From assembly GCF_900156055.1 (NCBI RefSeq), contig NZ_FTMQ01000004.1, forward strand, positions 62,001 to 126,000: 64,000 nt of DNA. The letters run 5' to 3'. Positions 9,969 through 19,071 of this stretch are shown here, one piece after another. How positions within the stretch are numbered: the stretch's first letter is position 1; every line of letters begins with the position of its first letter. The stretch is from Rhizobium sp. RU33A. GTDB lineage: Bacteria > Pseudomonadota > Alphaproteobacteria > Rhizobiales > Rhizobiaceae. Under the pieces are notes generated by a model. The model searched no databases and was not told the origin of the DNA. It saw nothing but the letters and a program-made list of their open reading frames with translations. The translations under genes and the position numbers were made by a program.

Positions 9969-10745
9969 CTAGCCGTCGAACTTTTCTGCCGTCACATGCA
10001 CGGTTCCGTAGCGGGTCGGGATCCTCGCATAGACAGGTGCATATAGCTGCAGCGTCGCAGTCTTGGCAAACCAGATCTCCATGCCGCTCACCGACTTCAG
10101 ATATTCGATGTCCTTGCGGCCCTGGCGGTAACCGGACTTCGGCACGTATCGGACCGAACAGACGATGGCCTCGCCTTTGGCACTGCCGGCGGAGAAGGTC
10201 TCCGAGCGGTTCGGCGAGAGAACGAGATCCATGCGGCTTTCGCCGTCATAGACGGGCAAGGTTTGGCCGCAGACATCGGCATTGCCGGGGATGAGGAGAG
10301 CACCGATCGGATCAAGCACCGACTTCAGGTCATCAGGCTGGACGGGCACCCAGGTGTCCGGCTTCGGCCGCTCCGGCGTGACCCTGGTTTCCACCACATT
10401 GCCGCCGGCAAACAGCACCTCGTAGACGTGATTGCGCTTGCCGCTCTTGTAGTCGAGCACATAGCGCTCGGGGTTCATGACCCCGCCGGACATGCGACCT
10501 GACACGCTGCTGTCTGCGGACACCTCACGCACGATGTCGACCAGGCTCGACGAGTGAAATTGGCCGGAAATCGTGTAGCGCTCGTTTTCGACGGCGGTCT
10601 GGAAGGTCATGCGCGCAATCGGCAAGACACCGAGAGAAACCTTGTAGGACGTGTCGTAGCGATAATCGGCAGCCCCGGCACCACCGGCAAGCAGGACGAG
10701 GAAGGCGGTAAGGAAGCCGGTCGGACGCAATGCCATCTCCATCAT
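9969..10745 (-). CDS. DUF3108 secreted protein
   Basis: About 258 residues. An N-terminal signal peptide (TGFLTAFLVLLAGGAGAA, cleavage near residue 26) precedes a DUF3108 domain starting DYRYDTSYKVSLGVLPIAR. The domain is beta-rich and predicted periplasmic; function is unknown. ATG codons at 10745, 10742 and 10736 are all possible starts, and all retain the signal peptide. The longer reading to 10868 would put a Cys/Arg-rich stretch ahead of the signal peptide, so I reject it. Confidence 0.72.
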   Translation of the reverse strand: MMEMALRPTGFLTAFLVLLAGGAGAADYRYDTSYKVSLGVLPIARMTFQTAVENERYTISGQFHSSSLVDIVREVSADSSVSGRMSGGVMNPERYVLDYKSGKRNHVYEVLFAGGNVVETRVTPERPKPDTWVPVQPDDLKSVLDPIGALLIPGNADVCGQTLPVYDGESRMDLVLSPNRSETFSAGSAKGEAIVCSVRYVPKSGYRQGRKDIEYLKSVSGMEIWFAKTATLQLYAPVYARIPTRYGTVHVTAEKFDG

Positions 10746-10968
10746 GGGAATGCCGGCGCGCCGGCGTCTAGAACATGCATACTCGCCGTGGACTGTGGCA
10801 AGAAAATATCCTACACCCGGTCTGCCGCCCGGAAAATCCAAGGTTTGGCTTGACGCGCCGGTTCTCACTGACTATAGAACCGCAACTTTCCAATCAGACG
10901 CTGTTGGATTGCCTCGCCGGCATTTGGCCGGAAGCGATGCGATAGCCTAGAAAAACAATAGGTGTACC

Positions 10969-11259
10969 ATGTCCCGCAGTTGCGAATTGACCGGCAAGGG
11001 CGTCCAGTCGGGCAACAACGTGAGCCACGCGAACAACAAGACCAAGCGCCGGTTCCTGCCGAACCTGTGCGACGTCACGCTGATCTCGGACGCTCTGAAC
11101 CAGCGCTTCCGCCTGCGCGTTTCGGCTGCTGCCCTGCGCACGGTCGAGCATCGCGGTGGTCTCGATGCGTTCCTGATCAAGGCTTCCGAAACCGACCTGA
11201 GCATGCGCGCTCGTCTGCTGCGTCGCCAGATCGTCAAGAAGACCGCCGAAGCCGCTTAA
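10969..11259 (+). CDS. rpmB: 50S ribosomal protein L28
   Basis: 96 residues beginning [20 protein letters not shown], the standard alphaproteobacterial L28 start, and ending with the family's basic tail. It is a structural protein of the large ribosomal subunit. There is no zinc-ribbon CxxC pair, so this is the zinc-independent form. A strong hairpin terminator follows 22 bases after the stop, so it appears to be a single-gene transcript. Confidence 0.95.
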   Translation: MSRSCELTGKGVQSGNNVSHANNKTKRRFLPNLCDVTLISDALNQRFRLRVSAAALRTVEHRGGLDAFLIKASETDLSMRARLLRRQIVKKTAEAA

Positions 11260-11281
11260 TAGCGTCATCAGGCCAGACTTT

Positions 11282-11320
11282 CGAAAGGCTTGACCGGCAC
11301 GCCGGGCAAGCCTTTTCGTT
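11282..11320 (+). terminator. Rho-independent-type terminator of rpmB
   Basis: Nine-base stem AAAGGCTTG/CAAGCCTTT with a nested CCGG/CCGG stem in the loop, followed by a T-rich stretch (TTTTCGTTT). It stands between rpmB and the transporter leader, so the transporter probably has its own promoter in the following 60 bases. Confidence 0.75.
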
Positions 11321-11385
11321 TGGGATTTTCATGCAGGTCAAAGGCCTGACATGCGCATCCACCCTTTACAGTATTGTCCCTCCAA

Positions 11386-11415
11386 CTGGTGGCATCACCC
11401 AGGATAAAAAAATGC
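11386..11415 (+). promoter_or_regulatory. Candidate preQ1-I-like riboswitch overlapping the start codon
   Basis: CTGG (11386-11389) pairs with CCAG (11399-11402); the enclosed loop carries GCAT (11392-11395), which is complementary to ATGC at 11412-11415, i.e. the start codon of the next gene. The connecting strand is A-rich (GATAAAAAA). Stem, short loop, A-rich tail and a second helix to the tail make the compact H-type pseudoknot of class I preQ1 riboswitches. The ribosome site AGGA overlaps the 3' strand of the first stem, so folding would block initiation. The downstream gene is a queuosine-precursor transporter, which is the expected target. No alignment was run. Confidence 0.6.
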
Positions 11416-12050
11416 TGAACAAGCGCTATTTCTTTGCCTACAGTCTGCTGATGACGACCATCGTCGTCGCCTCGAACTTCCTCGTCCAGCACCCGGTCAA
11501 CGGCGTTCTGGCCGGCATCAATCTCGCCGATCTGCTGACCTTCGGTGCCTTCACCTATCCGATCGCCTTCCTCGTTACCGATCTGACCAATCGTCAGTTC
11601 GGACCTCAGGTTGCGCGCCGCGTCGTTCTCGTCGGCTTCATCGCGGGTGTTCTTCTGTCGATCCTGCTCGCCACGCCGCGTATCGCGATTGCGTCGGGCT
11701 CTGCCTTCCTCGTCGGCCAGCTGCTCGACATCTCGGTTTTCAACCGGCTGCGCCAGCAGACCTGGTGGAAGGCGCCGCTGATGGGCTCGCTGATCGGCTC
11801 CGTACTCGACACGGCAATCTTCTTCTCCCTGTCCTTCGCACCGGTCTTCGGCTTCATCGGCCCGAACGACGACTTCGCGATTGCCGCAGCCCCGATCCTC
11901 GGCGTGATGTCGACAGAGGCACCGCGCTGGATTTCCTGGGCGATTGCCGACTTCGGCGTGAAGATGCTGATCGGTTTCATCATGCTCCTGCCCTACGGCG
12001 CGCTGATGAGCATTGTGCGGCCCATGCCGACGGCCGAACGCTCGGCCTGA
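11412..12050 (+). CDS. Queuosine precursor transporter (VUT/YhhQ family)
   Basis: 212 residues with about six membrane helices. The segment FTYPIAFLVTDLTNRQFG matches the conserved 'P-x3-L-x-D' region of the VUT (DUF165/COG1738, YhhQ) family, whose E. coli member imports preQ0/preQ1 for queuosine tRNA modification. I start at the ATG at 11412 (MLNKRYFF), with AGGA seven bases upstream; an open frame continues upstream to 10962 but crosses rpmB and its terminator. The leader carries the preQ1-like pseudoknot listed separately. Confidence 0.85.
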   Translation: MLNKRYFFAYSLLMTTIVVASNFLVQHPVNGVLAGINLADLLTFGAFTYPIAFLVTDLTNRQFGPQVARRVVLVGFIAGVLLSILLATPRIAIASGSAFLVGQLLDISVFNRLRQQTWWKAPLMGSLIGSVLDTAIFFSLSFAPVFGFIGPNDDFAIAAAPILGVMSTEAPRWISWAIADFGVKMLIGFIMLLPYGALMSIVRPMPTAERSA

Positions 12051-12077
12051 GGCGGCTACAGCCTTGGAGAGGCGAGA

Positions 12078-12623
12078 TCATGCAGATCCCGGCTCTCCGT
12101 GCTCTCGCAATAGCACGCCGAGGGCATGCCGCGCCCTGTCCTCGCAGGAAAAAGCTGGAGAAGACAGCTGCGTTCGGGATCTCCATCCGAACAGGGTGAG
12201 CACCAGACGAAACAGCGGATCCTCCGGCGCCGGAATTGGCGTATTCAGCTGAATGACGATGTTCCAACTCTCGCCCGAGTCTGATGTGTCTGATTTGATG
12301 ACCTGACAGTCACCGTCGTCTGGTATGACCTGAAAAAGGTACCGACGATCAAACAGTCGTTGCTCCACGTCGACGATGCCAGGACGAAAGGTCCAGCGCT
12401 CATCCGGTCCGGCGACCGAAAAAACCAAGAAGCTCAGTAAAACACCCGAACCGCCGACAACAATGATGGCGAAAAACGGTGTCAACGTTGAGAAAGGCCA
12501 CAGGCCTGCTCCCAACTCACCCCACAACACCAACAGCAGCCCGACTGCCAAACAGGCCAGCAACACGCGCAAGGGCGTGGGAATGGACTGACTGACGGTG
12601 ATCTCTCGATCCAGCGTGCGCAA
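12078..12623 (-). CDS. Hypothetical protein with two membrane helices
   Basis: 181 residues. Two adjacent hydrophobic helices (about residues 18-37 and 46-68) are followed by a soluble domain of about 110 residues with alternating beta-like segments (RWTFRPGIVDVEQRLFD). This looks like a small membrane-anchored, cytoplasmic beta domain, similar in outline to PH-like bacterial DUFs, but I do not recognise the family. It is alone on its strand between the transporter and the phytase-like gene. Confidence 0.6.
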   Translation of the reverse strand: MRTLDREITVSQSIPTPLRVLLACLAVGLLLVLWGELGAGLWPFSTLTPFFAIIVVGGSGVLLSFLVFSVAGPDERWTFRPGIVDVEQRLFDRRYLFQVIPDDGDCQVIKSDTSDSGESWNIVIQLNTPIPAPEDPLFRLVLTLFGWRSRTQLSSPAFSCEDRARHALGVLLREHGEPGSA

Positions 12624-12767
12624 GTTGGCCCTGTCCTTAACGATATCGGGATCAACCTGATTGGGATCGGCAGAAATGACAACCGCACGGCAGGGTCGCG
12701 CCAGGGGATCTTCGATTGTCCGTTAACAGGTACTTTTCAAACGCGCGGAAAATGCGTCCGATCTGCG

Positions 12768-13790
12768 TCACTTTTCCAAGCGGAATTCCAGCATCAGCGT
12801 CCGCTGCAGGATCGAATGGTTGTCGTCAGAGATGACGATCAGCCGAACGGAGCCGTCAGGGTCGGGGATGGCATCAATGCCTTCCATATTGTCGATCTGG
12901 GATCGGTAATTGCCCTCGAACAGGATCTCGCCATCGACAACCGCATCCGGTCGAATGCTACCCCCCTCCACGCGGCGCAAACGCATGCCCACACCTCTGG
13001 CGATGGTGAAGCGACGCTCGAGCAGCAGGAGATCCCCATCCGGCAGAAAAGTCGCATCGGTGATGTCGAAACCGTCACGCGGACGCACTCGAAATTCGCC
13101 GGCAAGCGGACCACCGAGGATCGCCGCATAGATATTGCCGTCATCGTCGAAGCTCTTTTCGGAAATCGCCACCAGCGCCCCGCCGAGCGGTCCGTCCTTT
13201 TCGGCGATCACCAGCGCCTCCAAACCGCCATTGCTGCGCAGGACGTCGAGATCAAAGGGGAAGGCGAGCGGTTCAGACGGCACTGCCTTGCCGAGGTCGG
13301 ACAGGGGAGCGTAGGACACGACGCGGTGACGCTGTTCGAATCCCACGAAGGCACTGTTGCCATCGACGGCAAGGCTTTCGGCATCGACAAAGAATTTACT
13401 CGGGCTCTCTTGCCCGGACGCGTCCAGCAACGGCGCAAGTTTGACGTCGTCGACACCAGCGAGACGGCCCTCGGCATCGCGCCTGATCTCTCCCTCGATC
13501 CAATAACCCGTGTCGAACACGCCGAGGAAACGGCTGTCGTCCAGAAACCGGATCGACGAGAAGGCACCGAACAGCGGCTCGGAGGAGGACAGCTCGACAC
13601 CGCCGAGGAATGTCAGTCCGGGCGCCATGGTCGGATTGCCGCCGAGTTCAGTGAACACGTCGCTGTCGACAGGGATGGACAAGGTCTGGCCGGGCGGGAT
13701 GACTGCAGGCGTACAGGCGGAAAGTGCAAGCAGACCTGCCAGCGCACAGCTCAAGCCAAGGCGGCGCCGATAGGTCGATCGCTCAGGCAC
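12768..13790 (-). CDS. Esterase-like activity of phytase family lipoprotein
   Basis: About 340 residues. A lipoprotein signal ends in the lipobox LSAC (GLLALSAC), so the protein is probably acylated and periplasm-facing. The mature part matches the Phytase-like (esterase-like activity of phytase) beta-propeller family: [19 protein letters not shown] and [25 protein letters not shown] with the acidic metal-binding pattern. Substrate unknown. I prefer the GTG at 13790, which overlaps the cobT end by 8 bases, over the GTG at 13814. Cotranscription with cobS-cobT is likely although no functional tie is obvious. Confidence 0.75.
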   Translation of the reverse strand: MPERSTYRRRLGLSCALAGLLALSACTPAVIPPGQTLSIPVDSDVFTELGGNPTMAPGLTFLGGVELSSSEPLFGAFSSIRFLDDSRFLGVFDTGYWIEGEIRRDAEGRLAGVDDVKLAPLLDASGQESPSKFFVDAESLAVDGNSAFVGFEQRHRVVSYAPLSDLGKAVPSEPLAFPFDLDVLRSNGGLEALVIAEKDGPLGGALVAISEKSFDDDGNIYAAILGGPLAGEFRVRPRDGFDITDATFLPDGDLLLLERRFTIARGVGMRLRRVEGGSIRPDAVVDGEILFEGNYRSQIDNMEGIDAIPDPDGSVRLIVISDDNHSILQRTLMLEFRLEK

Positions 13791-15678
13791 GCAGGCGCGC
13801 CCGGCCTGAGCCACCGGAGGGCTTTTCCTCGAAGAGCGAGGCGAGCTGTTCGGTCATGGCGCCTGCCAGTTCGTCAGCGTCCACGATGGTGACGGCGCGG
13901 CGATAGTAGCGCGTGACATCGTGGCCAATACCGATCGCGAGCAGTTCGACCGGAGACTTGGTCTCGATCTGCTCGATCACGGCGCGCAGGTGCCGCTCGA
14001 GATAGTTGCCAGGGTTCACCGACAACGTCGAATCGTCGACCGGCGCGCCGTCCGAGATCATCATGAGGATCTTGCGCTGCTCGCGGCGACCGATCAGGCG
14101 GTTATGCGCCCACATCAGCGCTTCGCCATCAATGTTTTCCTTGAGCAGGCCCTCGCGCATCATCAGGCCGAGATTGCGGCGCGATCGGCGCCATGGGGCG
14201 TCCGCCGACTTGTAGATGATATGGCGCAAATCGTTGAGACGACCGGGCGCCGGCGGCTTGCCGCCCGCGAGCCATTTCTCTCTGGACTGACCGCCCTTCC
14301 AGGCCTTGGTCGTGAAGCCGAGGATCTCGACCTTGACGCCGCAGCGTTCCAGCGTGCGGGCAAGGATATCGGCACAGGAGGCGGCCACCGTGATCGGACG
14401 GCCGCGCATCGAGCCGGAATTGTCGATCACCAGTGTCACGACGGTATCGCGGAATTTGGTGTCCTTCTCCTTCTTGAAGGAGAGCGGCTGCATTGGGTCG
14501 ATGATCAGGCGGGTGAGACGCGCCGGATCAAGATAACCTTCTTCCAGATCGAAGTCCCAGGAGCGGTTCTGCTGCGCCATGAGGCGGCGCTGAAGGCGGT
14601 TTGCGAGCCGGCCGACGGCACCCTGCAGGTGCGCGAGCTGCTTGTCGAGGAAGGCACGCAGCCGTTCCAGCTCCGCCTCGTCGCAGAGCTCTTCGGCGGT
14701 GATTTCCTCGTCAAATTCCTGAGTGAAGATCTTGTAGTCGACCTTCTCGTTGAAATCATCAAAGGGGGTCGCCGGACGGCGCATTTCGCCGGGCGTCTCG
14801 CTGTCGTCGTCGCCTTCGTCCGACATCTCCTCTTCAGAGATCTCGGCACCGTCCATCTCGCCGTCATCGAGCTGTTCCTGCGAAGCTTCGCTTTCCTCCG
14901 CAGGGGCGGAATCCTGACCGGCTTCGTCTTCCGACGTCTCCTGGTCCTGCTCGCCGCTGCGCGGCTGCTCCTCGTCGGTGGACTGCTCGTCCTCACTCTG
15001 CTCCTGGTCGTCGCCCATGTCCTCGGCCATCTCCATGGCCGACAGCATGTGGCGGATCACGCGGGAGAAAGCCTGCTGGTCTTCGATGACGGACGAAAGA
15101 TTATCGAGATCGGCACCGGCCTTGTCCTCGATGAAGGGACGCCAGAGATCAAGCACCTTGCCGGCCGTTTCCGGCGCCTTCTGGCCGGTGAGCTTTTCGC
15201 GCACCAGCATCGCGACGGCCTCGCCGATCGGCGCATCTTCCTGCCGGCTGATCGTCGAGAAATTGGCTTTCGCGTATTTCTCGGTATTCATCGACTGGAT
15301 GTTGGAGGCAACGCCTGGCATGCGCAGCGACCCGAGCGATTCTACACGAGCCTGTTCGACGGCATCGAAGATGGCGCGGGCATCTGTACCCTGCGGTGCA
15401 AGTGCCGCATGGACCTTCTGGTCGTGGCAGGCGAGCCTGAGCGCCATGGAATCGCCGAGACCGCGGGTCACGGCGAGCTCATGGGCGGTCGGACGCTTGG
15501 AGAGTTCCGGCAGGCGGATCCGCTCGCCAGCAAGACCAGGACGCTCGTTGGCGAAGGCGACCTCGACCTGCGGATCACCCGCGATCGAACGGACGCAGCC
15601 CGTGATGGCCCGGCGCATCGGCTCCGTGTCTACTCCACCGCCGGCTCTCGCCTTCGAATTGTCGCCGCGCCCTGCCAT
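13783..15678 (-). CDS. cobT: Aerobic cobaltochelatase subunit CobT
   Basis: 631 residues. CobT and CobS are the AAA+/VWA helper pair that drive the large subunit CobN to insert cobalt into hydrogenobyrinate a,c-diamide in aerobic cobalamin synthesis. An N-terminal region is followed by a very acidic Glu/Asp/Ser/Gln-rich linker (about residues 220-300) and a C-terminal von Willebrand A domain with an intact MIDAS motif DNSGSMRG near residue 420 and a later threonine/aspartate segment ([10 protein letters not shown]). Length is family-typical. It starts 12 bases after cobS. The cobN gene is not in this window. Confidence 0.93.
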   Translation of the reverse strand: MAGRGDNSKARAGGGVDTEPMRRAITGCVRSIAGDPQVEVAFANERPGLAGERIRLPELSKRPTAHELAVTRGLGDSMALRLACHDQKVHAALAPQGTDARAIFDAVEQARVESLGSLRMPGVASNIQSMNTEKYAKANFSTISRQEDAPIGEAVAMLVREKLTGQKAPETAGKVLDLWRPFIEDKAGADLDNLSSVIEDQQAFSRVIRHMLSAMEMAEDMGDDQEQSEDEQSTDEEQPRSGEQDQETSEDEAGQDSAPAEESEASQEQLDDGEMDGAEISEEEMSDEGDDDSETPGEMRRPATPFDDFNEKVDYKIFTQEFDEEITAEELCDEAELERLRAFLDKQLAHLQGAVGRLANRLQRRLMAQQNRSWDFDLEEGYLDPARLTRLIIDPMQPLSFKKEKDTKFRDTVVTLVIDNSGSMRGRPITVAASCADILARTLERCGVKVEILGFTTKAWKGGQSREKWLAGGKPPAPGRLNDLRHIIYKSADAPWRRSRRNLGLMMREGLLKENIDGEALMWAHNRLIGRREQRKILMMISDGAPVDDSTLSVNPGNYLERHLRAVIEQIETKSPVELLAIGIGHDVTRYYRRAVTIVDADELAGAMTEQLASLFEEKPSGGSGRARLRA

Positions 15679-15690
15679 GCTTCTCAGTCC

Positions 15691-16683
15691 TTATGCGCCG
15701 AGTACGATATTGGCCGCACTTTCCTTGAGTTCCACGCCGAAGGCGCGCTGATACTGCTCGGCCACCAGCGTGCGCTCGAGTTCATCGCACTTGTTGAGGA
15801 AGGTGACGCGGAAGGCGAAGGCGACATCGCCGAAGATCTCGGCGTTCTCGGCCCAAGTGATAACGGTACGCGGGCTCATGACGGTCGAAAGATCGCCGTT
15901 GACGAAGGCGGCGCGCGTCAGGTCTGCAAGGCGAACCATGCGCGAGACCGTGTCTCGACCCTCGGCGGTCGAGCCGAAGCTCTTCACCTTGGCGCAGACG
16001 ATATCGACTTCCTTGTCATGCGGCAGATAGTTCAGCGTCGTCACGATCGACCAGCGGTCCATCTGCGCCTGGTTGATCTGCTGCGTGCCATGATAGAGGC
16101 CCGTCGTGTCGCCGAGGCCAACCGTGTTGGCGGTCGCGAAGATGCGGAAGGCGGGATGCGGGCGGATAACGCGGCTCTGGTCGAGCAGCGTGAGACGGCC
16201 TGCCGATTCCAGTACGCGCTGGATAACGAACATGACGTCAGGGCGACCGGCATCGTATTCGTCGAAGACGAGCGCCACATTGTGCTGGTAGGCCCAGGGC
16301 AGGATGCCGTCCTTGAATTCGGTGATCTGCTTGCCGTCCTTCAGGACGATGGCGTCCTTGCCGACGAGATCGATACGGCTGACATGGCTGTCGAGGTTGA
16401 CGCGCACGCAAGGCCAGTTGAGGCGGGCTGCGACCTGTTCGATATGCGTCGACTTGCCCGTGCCGTGGAAGCCGGAGACCATGACGCGGCGGTTATGCGC
16501 AAAACCGGCGAGGATGGCGAGCGTGGTTTCACGGTCGAAGAGATAGTCCGGATCAAGATCCGGCACATAGGCGTCACCCTTGGAATAGGCGGGCACCCGG
16601 ATGTCACTGTCGATACCAAACACTTCGCGCACCGACACGGTGGTGTCGGGGAGATTGGTAATATCAAGATCAATTTTGCTCAT
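15691..16683 (-). CDS. cobS: Aerobic cobaltochelatase subunit CobS (AAA+ ATPase)
   Basis: 330 residues of the MoxR-like AAA+ class. Walker A is [13 protein letters not shown] near residue 75, Walker B is [14 protein letters not shown] near residue 138. It begins [20 protein letters not shown], typical of rhizobial CobS, and I use the ATG at 16683 rather than the longer open frame to 16719. With CobT it forms the chaperone ring that energises CobN during cobalt insertion. The same operon holds cobT immediately downstream. Confidence 0.93.
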   Translation of the reverse strand: MSKIDLDITNLPDTTVSVREVFGIDSDIRVPAYSKGDAYVPDLDPDYLFDRETTLAILAGFAHNRRVMVSGFHGTGKSTHIEQVAARLNWPCVRVNLDSHVSRIDLVGKDAIVLKDGKQITEFKDGILPWAYQHNVALVFDEYDAGRPDVMFVIQRVLESAGRLTLLDQSRVIRPHPAFRIFATANTVGLGDTTGLYHGTQQINQAQMDRWSIVTTLNYLPHDKEVDIVCAKVKSFGSTAEGRDTVSRMVRLADLTRAAFVNGDLSTVMSPRTVITWAENAEIFGDVAFAFRVTFLNKCDELERTLVAEQYQRAFGVELKESAANIVLGA

Positions 16684-16742
16684 CGTTTCTCCATGCCGGG
16701 CGCCACCGACCGGCCGCATCTCATCGCTGCTGTGTGTTCGGA

Positions 16743-17369
16743 TTAACAGAAACCGGCCTGCTTTAACAATTTGTAGGCTTCAATAACAGCGCGAAAACGC
16801 TCTTCCGAAGCCCTGTCTCCGCCATTTGCGTCGGGATGGTGTTTTTTTACAAGCTCCTTGTAGCGGGTCTTGATGTCGGTCGGCGTGGAGCTGACGGTAA
16901 GCCCAAGCGTATCCAGCGCTTTTGCCTCCAAAGTCTTGAGTTTCCGATCCGTCGCCTGATAGCGCGAGGCGCCACCGCGACCCTGCTGCACGAAGCCGAA
17001 CGGGTCCTTCATGCGCGCCTGTGACGCAGCCGAACCGGAGCGAGCAGTGGAATGCAACGGGCTCGCTTTCGCCGCCTTGTTGACGCCCACGGTCCAGGTG
17101 GGACGATGTCCGGTGATCGCCTCCTTTTGGTAGCGCGCGATTTCGGTGTCCGAGAGGCCGGAGAAGTAGTTGTAGCCCTTGTTGTAGTCCTTCACATGCT
17201 CGAAGCAGAACAGGAAGAACTGGCCTTCGGCATGCCGGCCCACAGGTGCGCGATGGGCCCCCGGCTTGTCGCAGCCGTCCCATTGGCACACAGGTTTGGA
17301 TGGTTCGGGCTCCGCTGCCCGTTTTCGACGGGTCCGTATCCCATCGAAATATTTCGAGTCGAGTTTCAT
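16743..17369 (-). CDS. J-domain protein with N-terminal Cys/His cluster
   Basis: 208 residues with a C-terminal J domain (about residues 150-205) that carries the HPD motif in [10 protein letters not shown] and so should stimulate a DnaK-type ATPase. The N-terminal part has a CQWDGC pair and, 34 residues on, FCFEH (a C-x4-C/C-x2-H arrangement) that could bind zinc, followed by [10 protein letters not shown]. This layout differs from DnaJ and CbpA, in which the J domain is N-terminal. It lies 59 bases upstream of cobS on the same strand. Confidence 0.82.
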   Translation of the reverse strand: MKLDSKYFDGIRTRRKRAAEPEPSKPVCQWDGCDKPGAHRAPVGRHAEGQFFLFCFEHVKDYNKGYNYFSGLSDTEIARYQKEAITGHRPTWTVGVNKAAKASPLHSTARSGSAASQARMKDPFGFVQQGRGGASRYQATDRKLKTLEAKALDTLGLTVSSTPTDIKTRYKELVKKHHPDANGGDRASEERFRAVIEAYKLLKQAGFC

Positions 17370-17471
17370 GCGCTAATTATGGGGCGCAGGAAGGGGTCGG
17401 ACAAGAATTGACAAACCGGTTTGTTGCGCGCTTTGTGGGGCGTTTTGCGAAGCAGCAGAAAGAGGCAGACC

Positions 17472-17753
17472 ATGTCGGTAAAAAGCCGGATCGAGACCCG
17501 TCTGACGGAGGCTTTCAGCCCCGAACGGCTCGTCGTGATCGACGAGAGCCAGCACCATGCCGGCCACCAGCCCGACATCACCGGCACGGGTGAAACACAT
17601 ATGCGTGTTCGCATCGTTGCATCCGCCTTTGACGGCATGACGCGGCTCGCGCGCCACCGGGCCGTGACCGATCTGCTGAAACCCGAACTGGACGCCGGCC
17701 TGCATGCGCTGGCCATCGAGCCCGCCGCCCCCGGCGAGCCCACGCGCTGGTAG
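17472..17753 (+). CDS. BolA family protein
   Basis: 93 residues starting SVKSRIETRLTEAFSPERL, with the BolA-fold pattern ETHMRVRIVASAFDGMTRLARHR and the conserved RHR before the last helix. BolA proteins pair with monothiol glutaredoxins in iron-sulfur trafficking and also have DNA-binding or morphology effects in E. coli. Which BolA subgroup it belongs to is unclear; it has His in the loop ESQHHAGH. It diverges from the J-domain gene and converges on the CNNM/CBS gene. Confidence 0.87.
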   Translation: MSVKSRIETRLTEAFSPERLVVIDESQHHAGHQPDITGTGETHMRVRIVASAFDGMTRLARHRAVTDLLKPELDAGLHALAIEPAAPGEPTRW

Positions 17754-17766
17754 TCCTCGTCTGAAA

Positions 17767-19071
17767 TCAGACCTCCGGCTCGGCCGCATCGATCGGCCGG
17801 ATGCGCAGACGCGTGATGCGGTTCTTCTCACGCTTCAAGACGATGAAACGCTTGCCGTAGAAGGTGAAGGCCTGGCGCTCCTCAGGGATCGACTTCGACT
17901 CATGGATGACGAGACCGGCAATCGTCGTTGCCTCCTCGTCCGGCAGCAGCCAGTCCATGGCGCGATTGAGGTCGCGGATCGGCACCCCGCCATCGACGAC
18001 GATCGAGCCGTCGCTGTCCTGCCGCACGCCCTGGATCTCCAGATCGTGTTCATCGGAGATATCGCCGACAATTTCCTCGAGAATGTCTTCGAGCGTCACC
18101 ACACCCTGCACTTCGCCGTATTCGTCCACGACCACGGCGAAATGGGTCTTGCGGCGCAGGAAGGCGTTGAGCTGGTCCTTGAGGTTGGTGGTATCGGGCA
18201 CGAACCACGGCTTCTGGGCAATTTTGACGATGTCGATGTCCTGCGGCTCGACATTCGGCTCGGCGAGCGCGCGGATCAGATCCTTGGCGTGGATCACGCC
18301 GATGATATTGTCCGTCGCGCCACGCCAGACCGGCATGCGGGTATAGGGGCTTTCGAGAATGTTGCGGATTGCGGTTTCCGGCGGCTCGTCGGCATTGACC
18401 GCCCGCATGGCCGTGCGGTGGATCATGATATCGGAAACTTCGAGTTCGCCCAAATCGAGAACACCCCCGAGGCGGTCGCGGTCGGCCTTGATGACCGATC
18501 CCTCGCGATGCAGGAGCGCCACGGCGCCGCGCAACTCTTCATGCGCAGAAAGCATCGACGCTTCCCCAGAGATCGAAACACCGAACATGCCAAGCAGCTT
18601 GCGCACGATCCAATTGACAAGACTGGAAAGCGGCCCGACCACGGCAACGAACGGGCGAACGAGCGGGGCAACAAACAGCGCGAAGCGTTCCGGCGCAGAA
18701 ATCGCCCAGCTCTTCGGCAGGACTTCCGAGAAGATGACGAGCAGAACGGTCATCAAGAGCGTGGCGATCGCCACGCCGGAATCGCCGAAAAGGCCGAGAA
18801 ACAGGCTCGTCGTCAGTGACGAGGCGAGAATGTTGACCAGGTTGTTACCGATCAGCAGAGCGCCGATCAGCCGGTCGCGCCGTTCGATCAGGATGTTGAC
18901 CACCCCGGCACGGTCGTCGCCATTGACCTCCAATGTGTGCATGCGCGCACGCGACGTGGCGGTCAGCGCTGTCTCGGAGCCGGAAAAAAAGGCCGAGGCA
19001 CAGATCAACAACAGGATGGCGACCAGCGTCAGCCAGTATTCGGCGAGGCCGGCAAGGATTTGCTCGATCAT
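17767..19071 (-). CDS. CNNM/CBS-domain (HlyC/CorC) membrane protein
   Basis: 434 residues: a CNNM (DUF21) membrane domain of about four helices at residues 1-180, two CBS domains at about 205-330, and a C-terminal CorC_HlyC domain at 345-425. The family is linked to magnesium or cobalt efflux and tolerance; older 'hemolysin' names are misleading. The ATG overlaps the aroB stop by four bases (ATGA), so it is translationally coupled to aroK-aroB, a common rhizobial arrangement. Confidence 0.85.
   Translation of the reverse strand: MIEQILAGLAEYWLTLVAILLLICASAFFSGSETALTATSRARMHTLEVNGDDRAGVVNILIERRDRLIGALLIGNNLVNILASSLTTSLFLGLFGDSGVAIATLLMTVLLVIFSEVLPKSWAISAPERFALFVAPLVRPFVAVVGPLSSLVNWIVRKLLGMFGVSISGEASMLSAHEELRGAVALLHREGSVIKADRDRLGGVLDLGELEVSDIMIHRTAMRAVNADEPPETAIRNILESPYTRMPVWRGATDNIIGVIHAKDLIRALAEPNVEPQDIDIVKIAQKPWFVPDTTNLKDQLNAFLRRKTHFAVVVDEYGEVQGVVTLEDILEEIVGDISDEHDLEIQGVRQDSDGSIVVDGGVPIRDLNRAMDWLLPDEEATTIAGLVIHESKSIPEERQAFTFYGKRFIVLKREKNRITRLRIRPIDAAEPEV

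Noticed and set aside
10962-11411. Upstream extension of the VUT transporter frame to 10962
   Set aside because: It overlaps all of rpmB in another frame and crosses its terminator; family start is MLNKRYFF at 11412.
13921-16746. 941-residue open frame on the plus strand opposite cobT and cobS
   Set aside because: It is the antisense shadow of two well-recognised genes in a high-GC region; it has no family motifs and no ribosome site.
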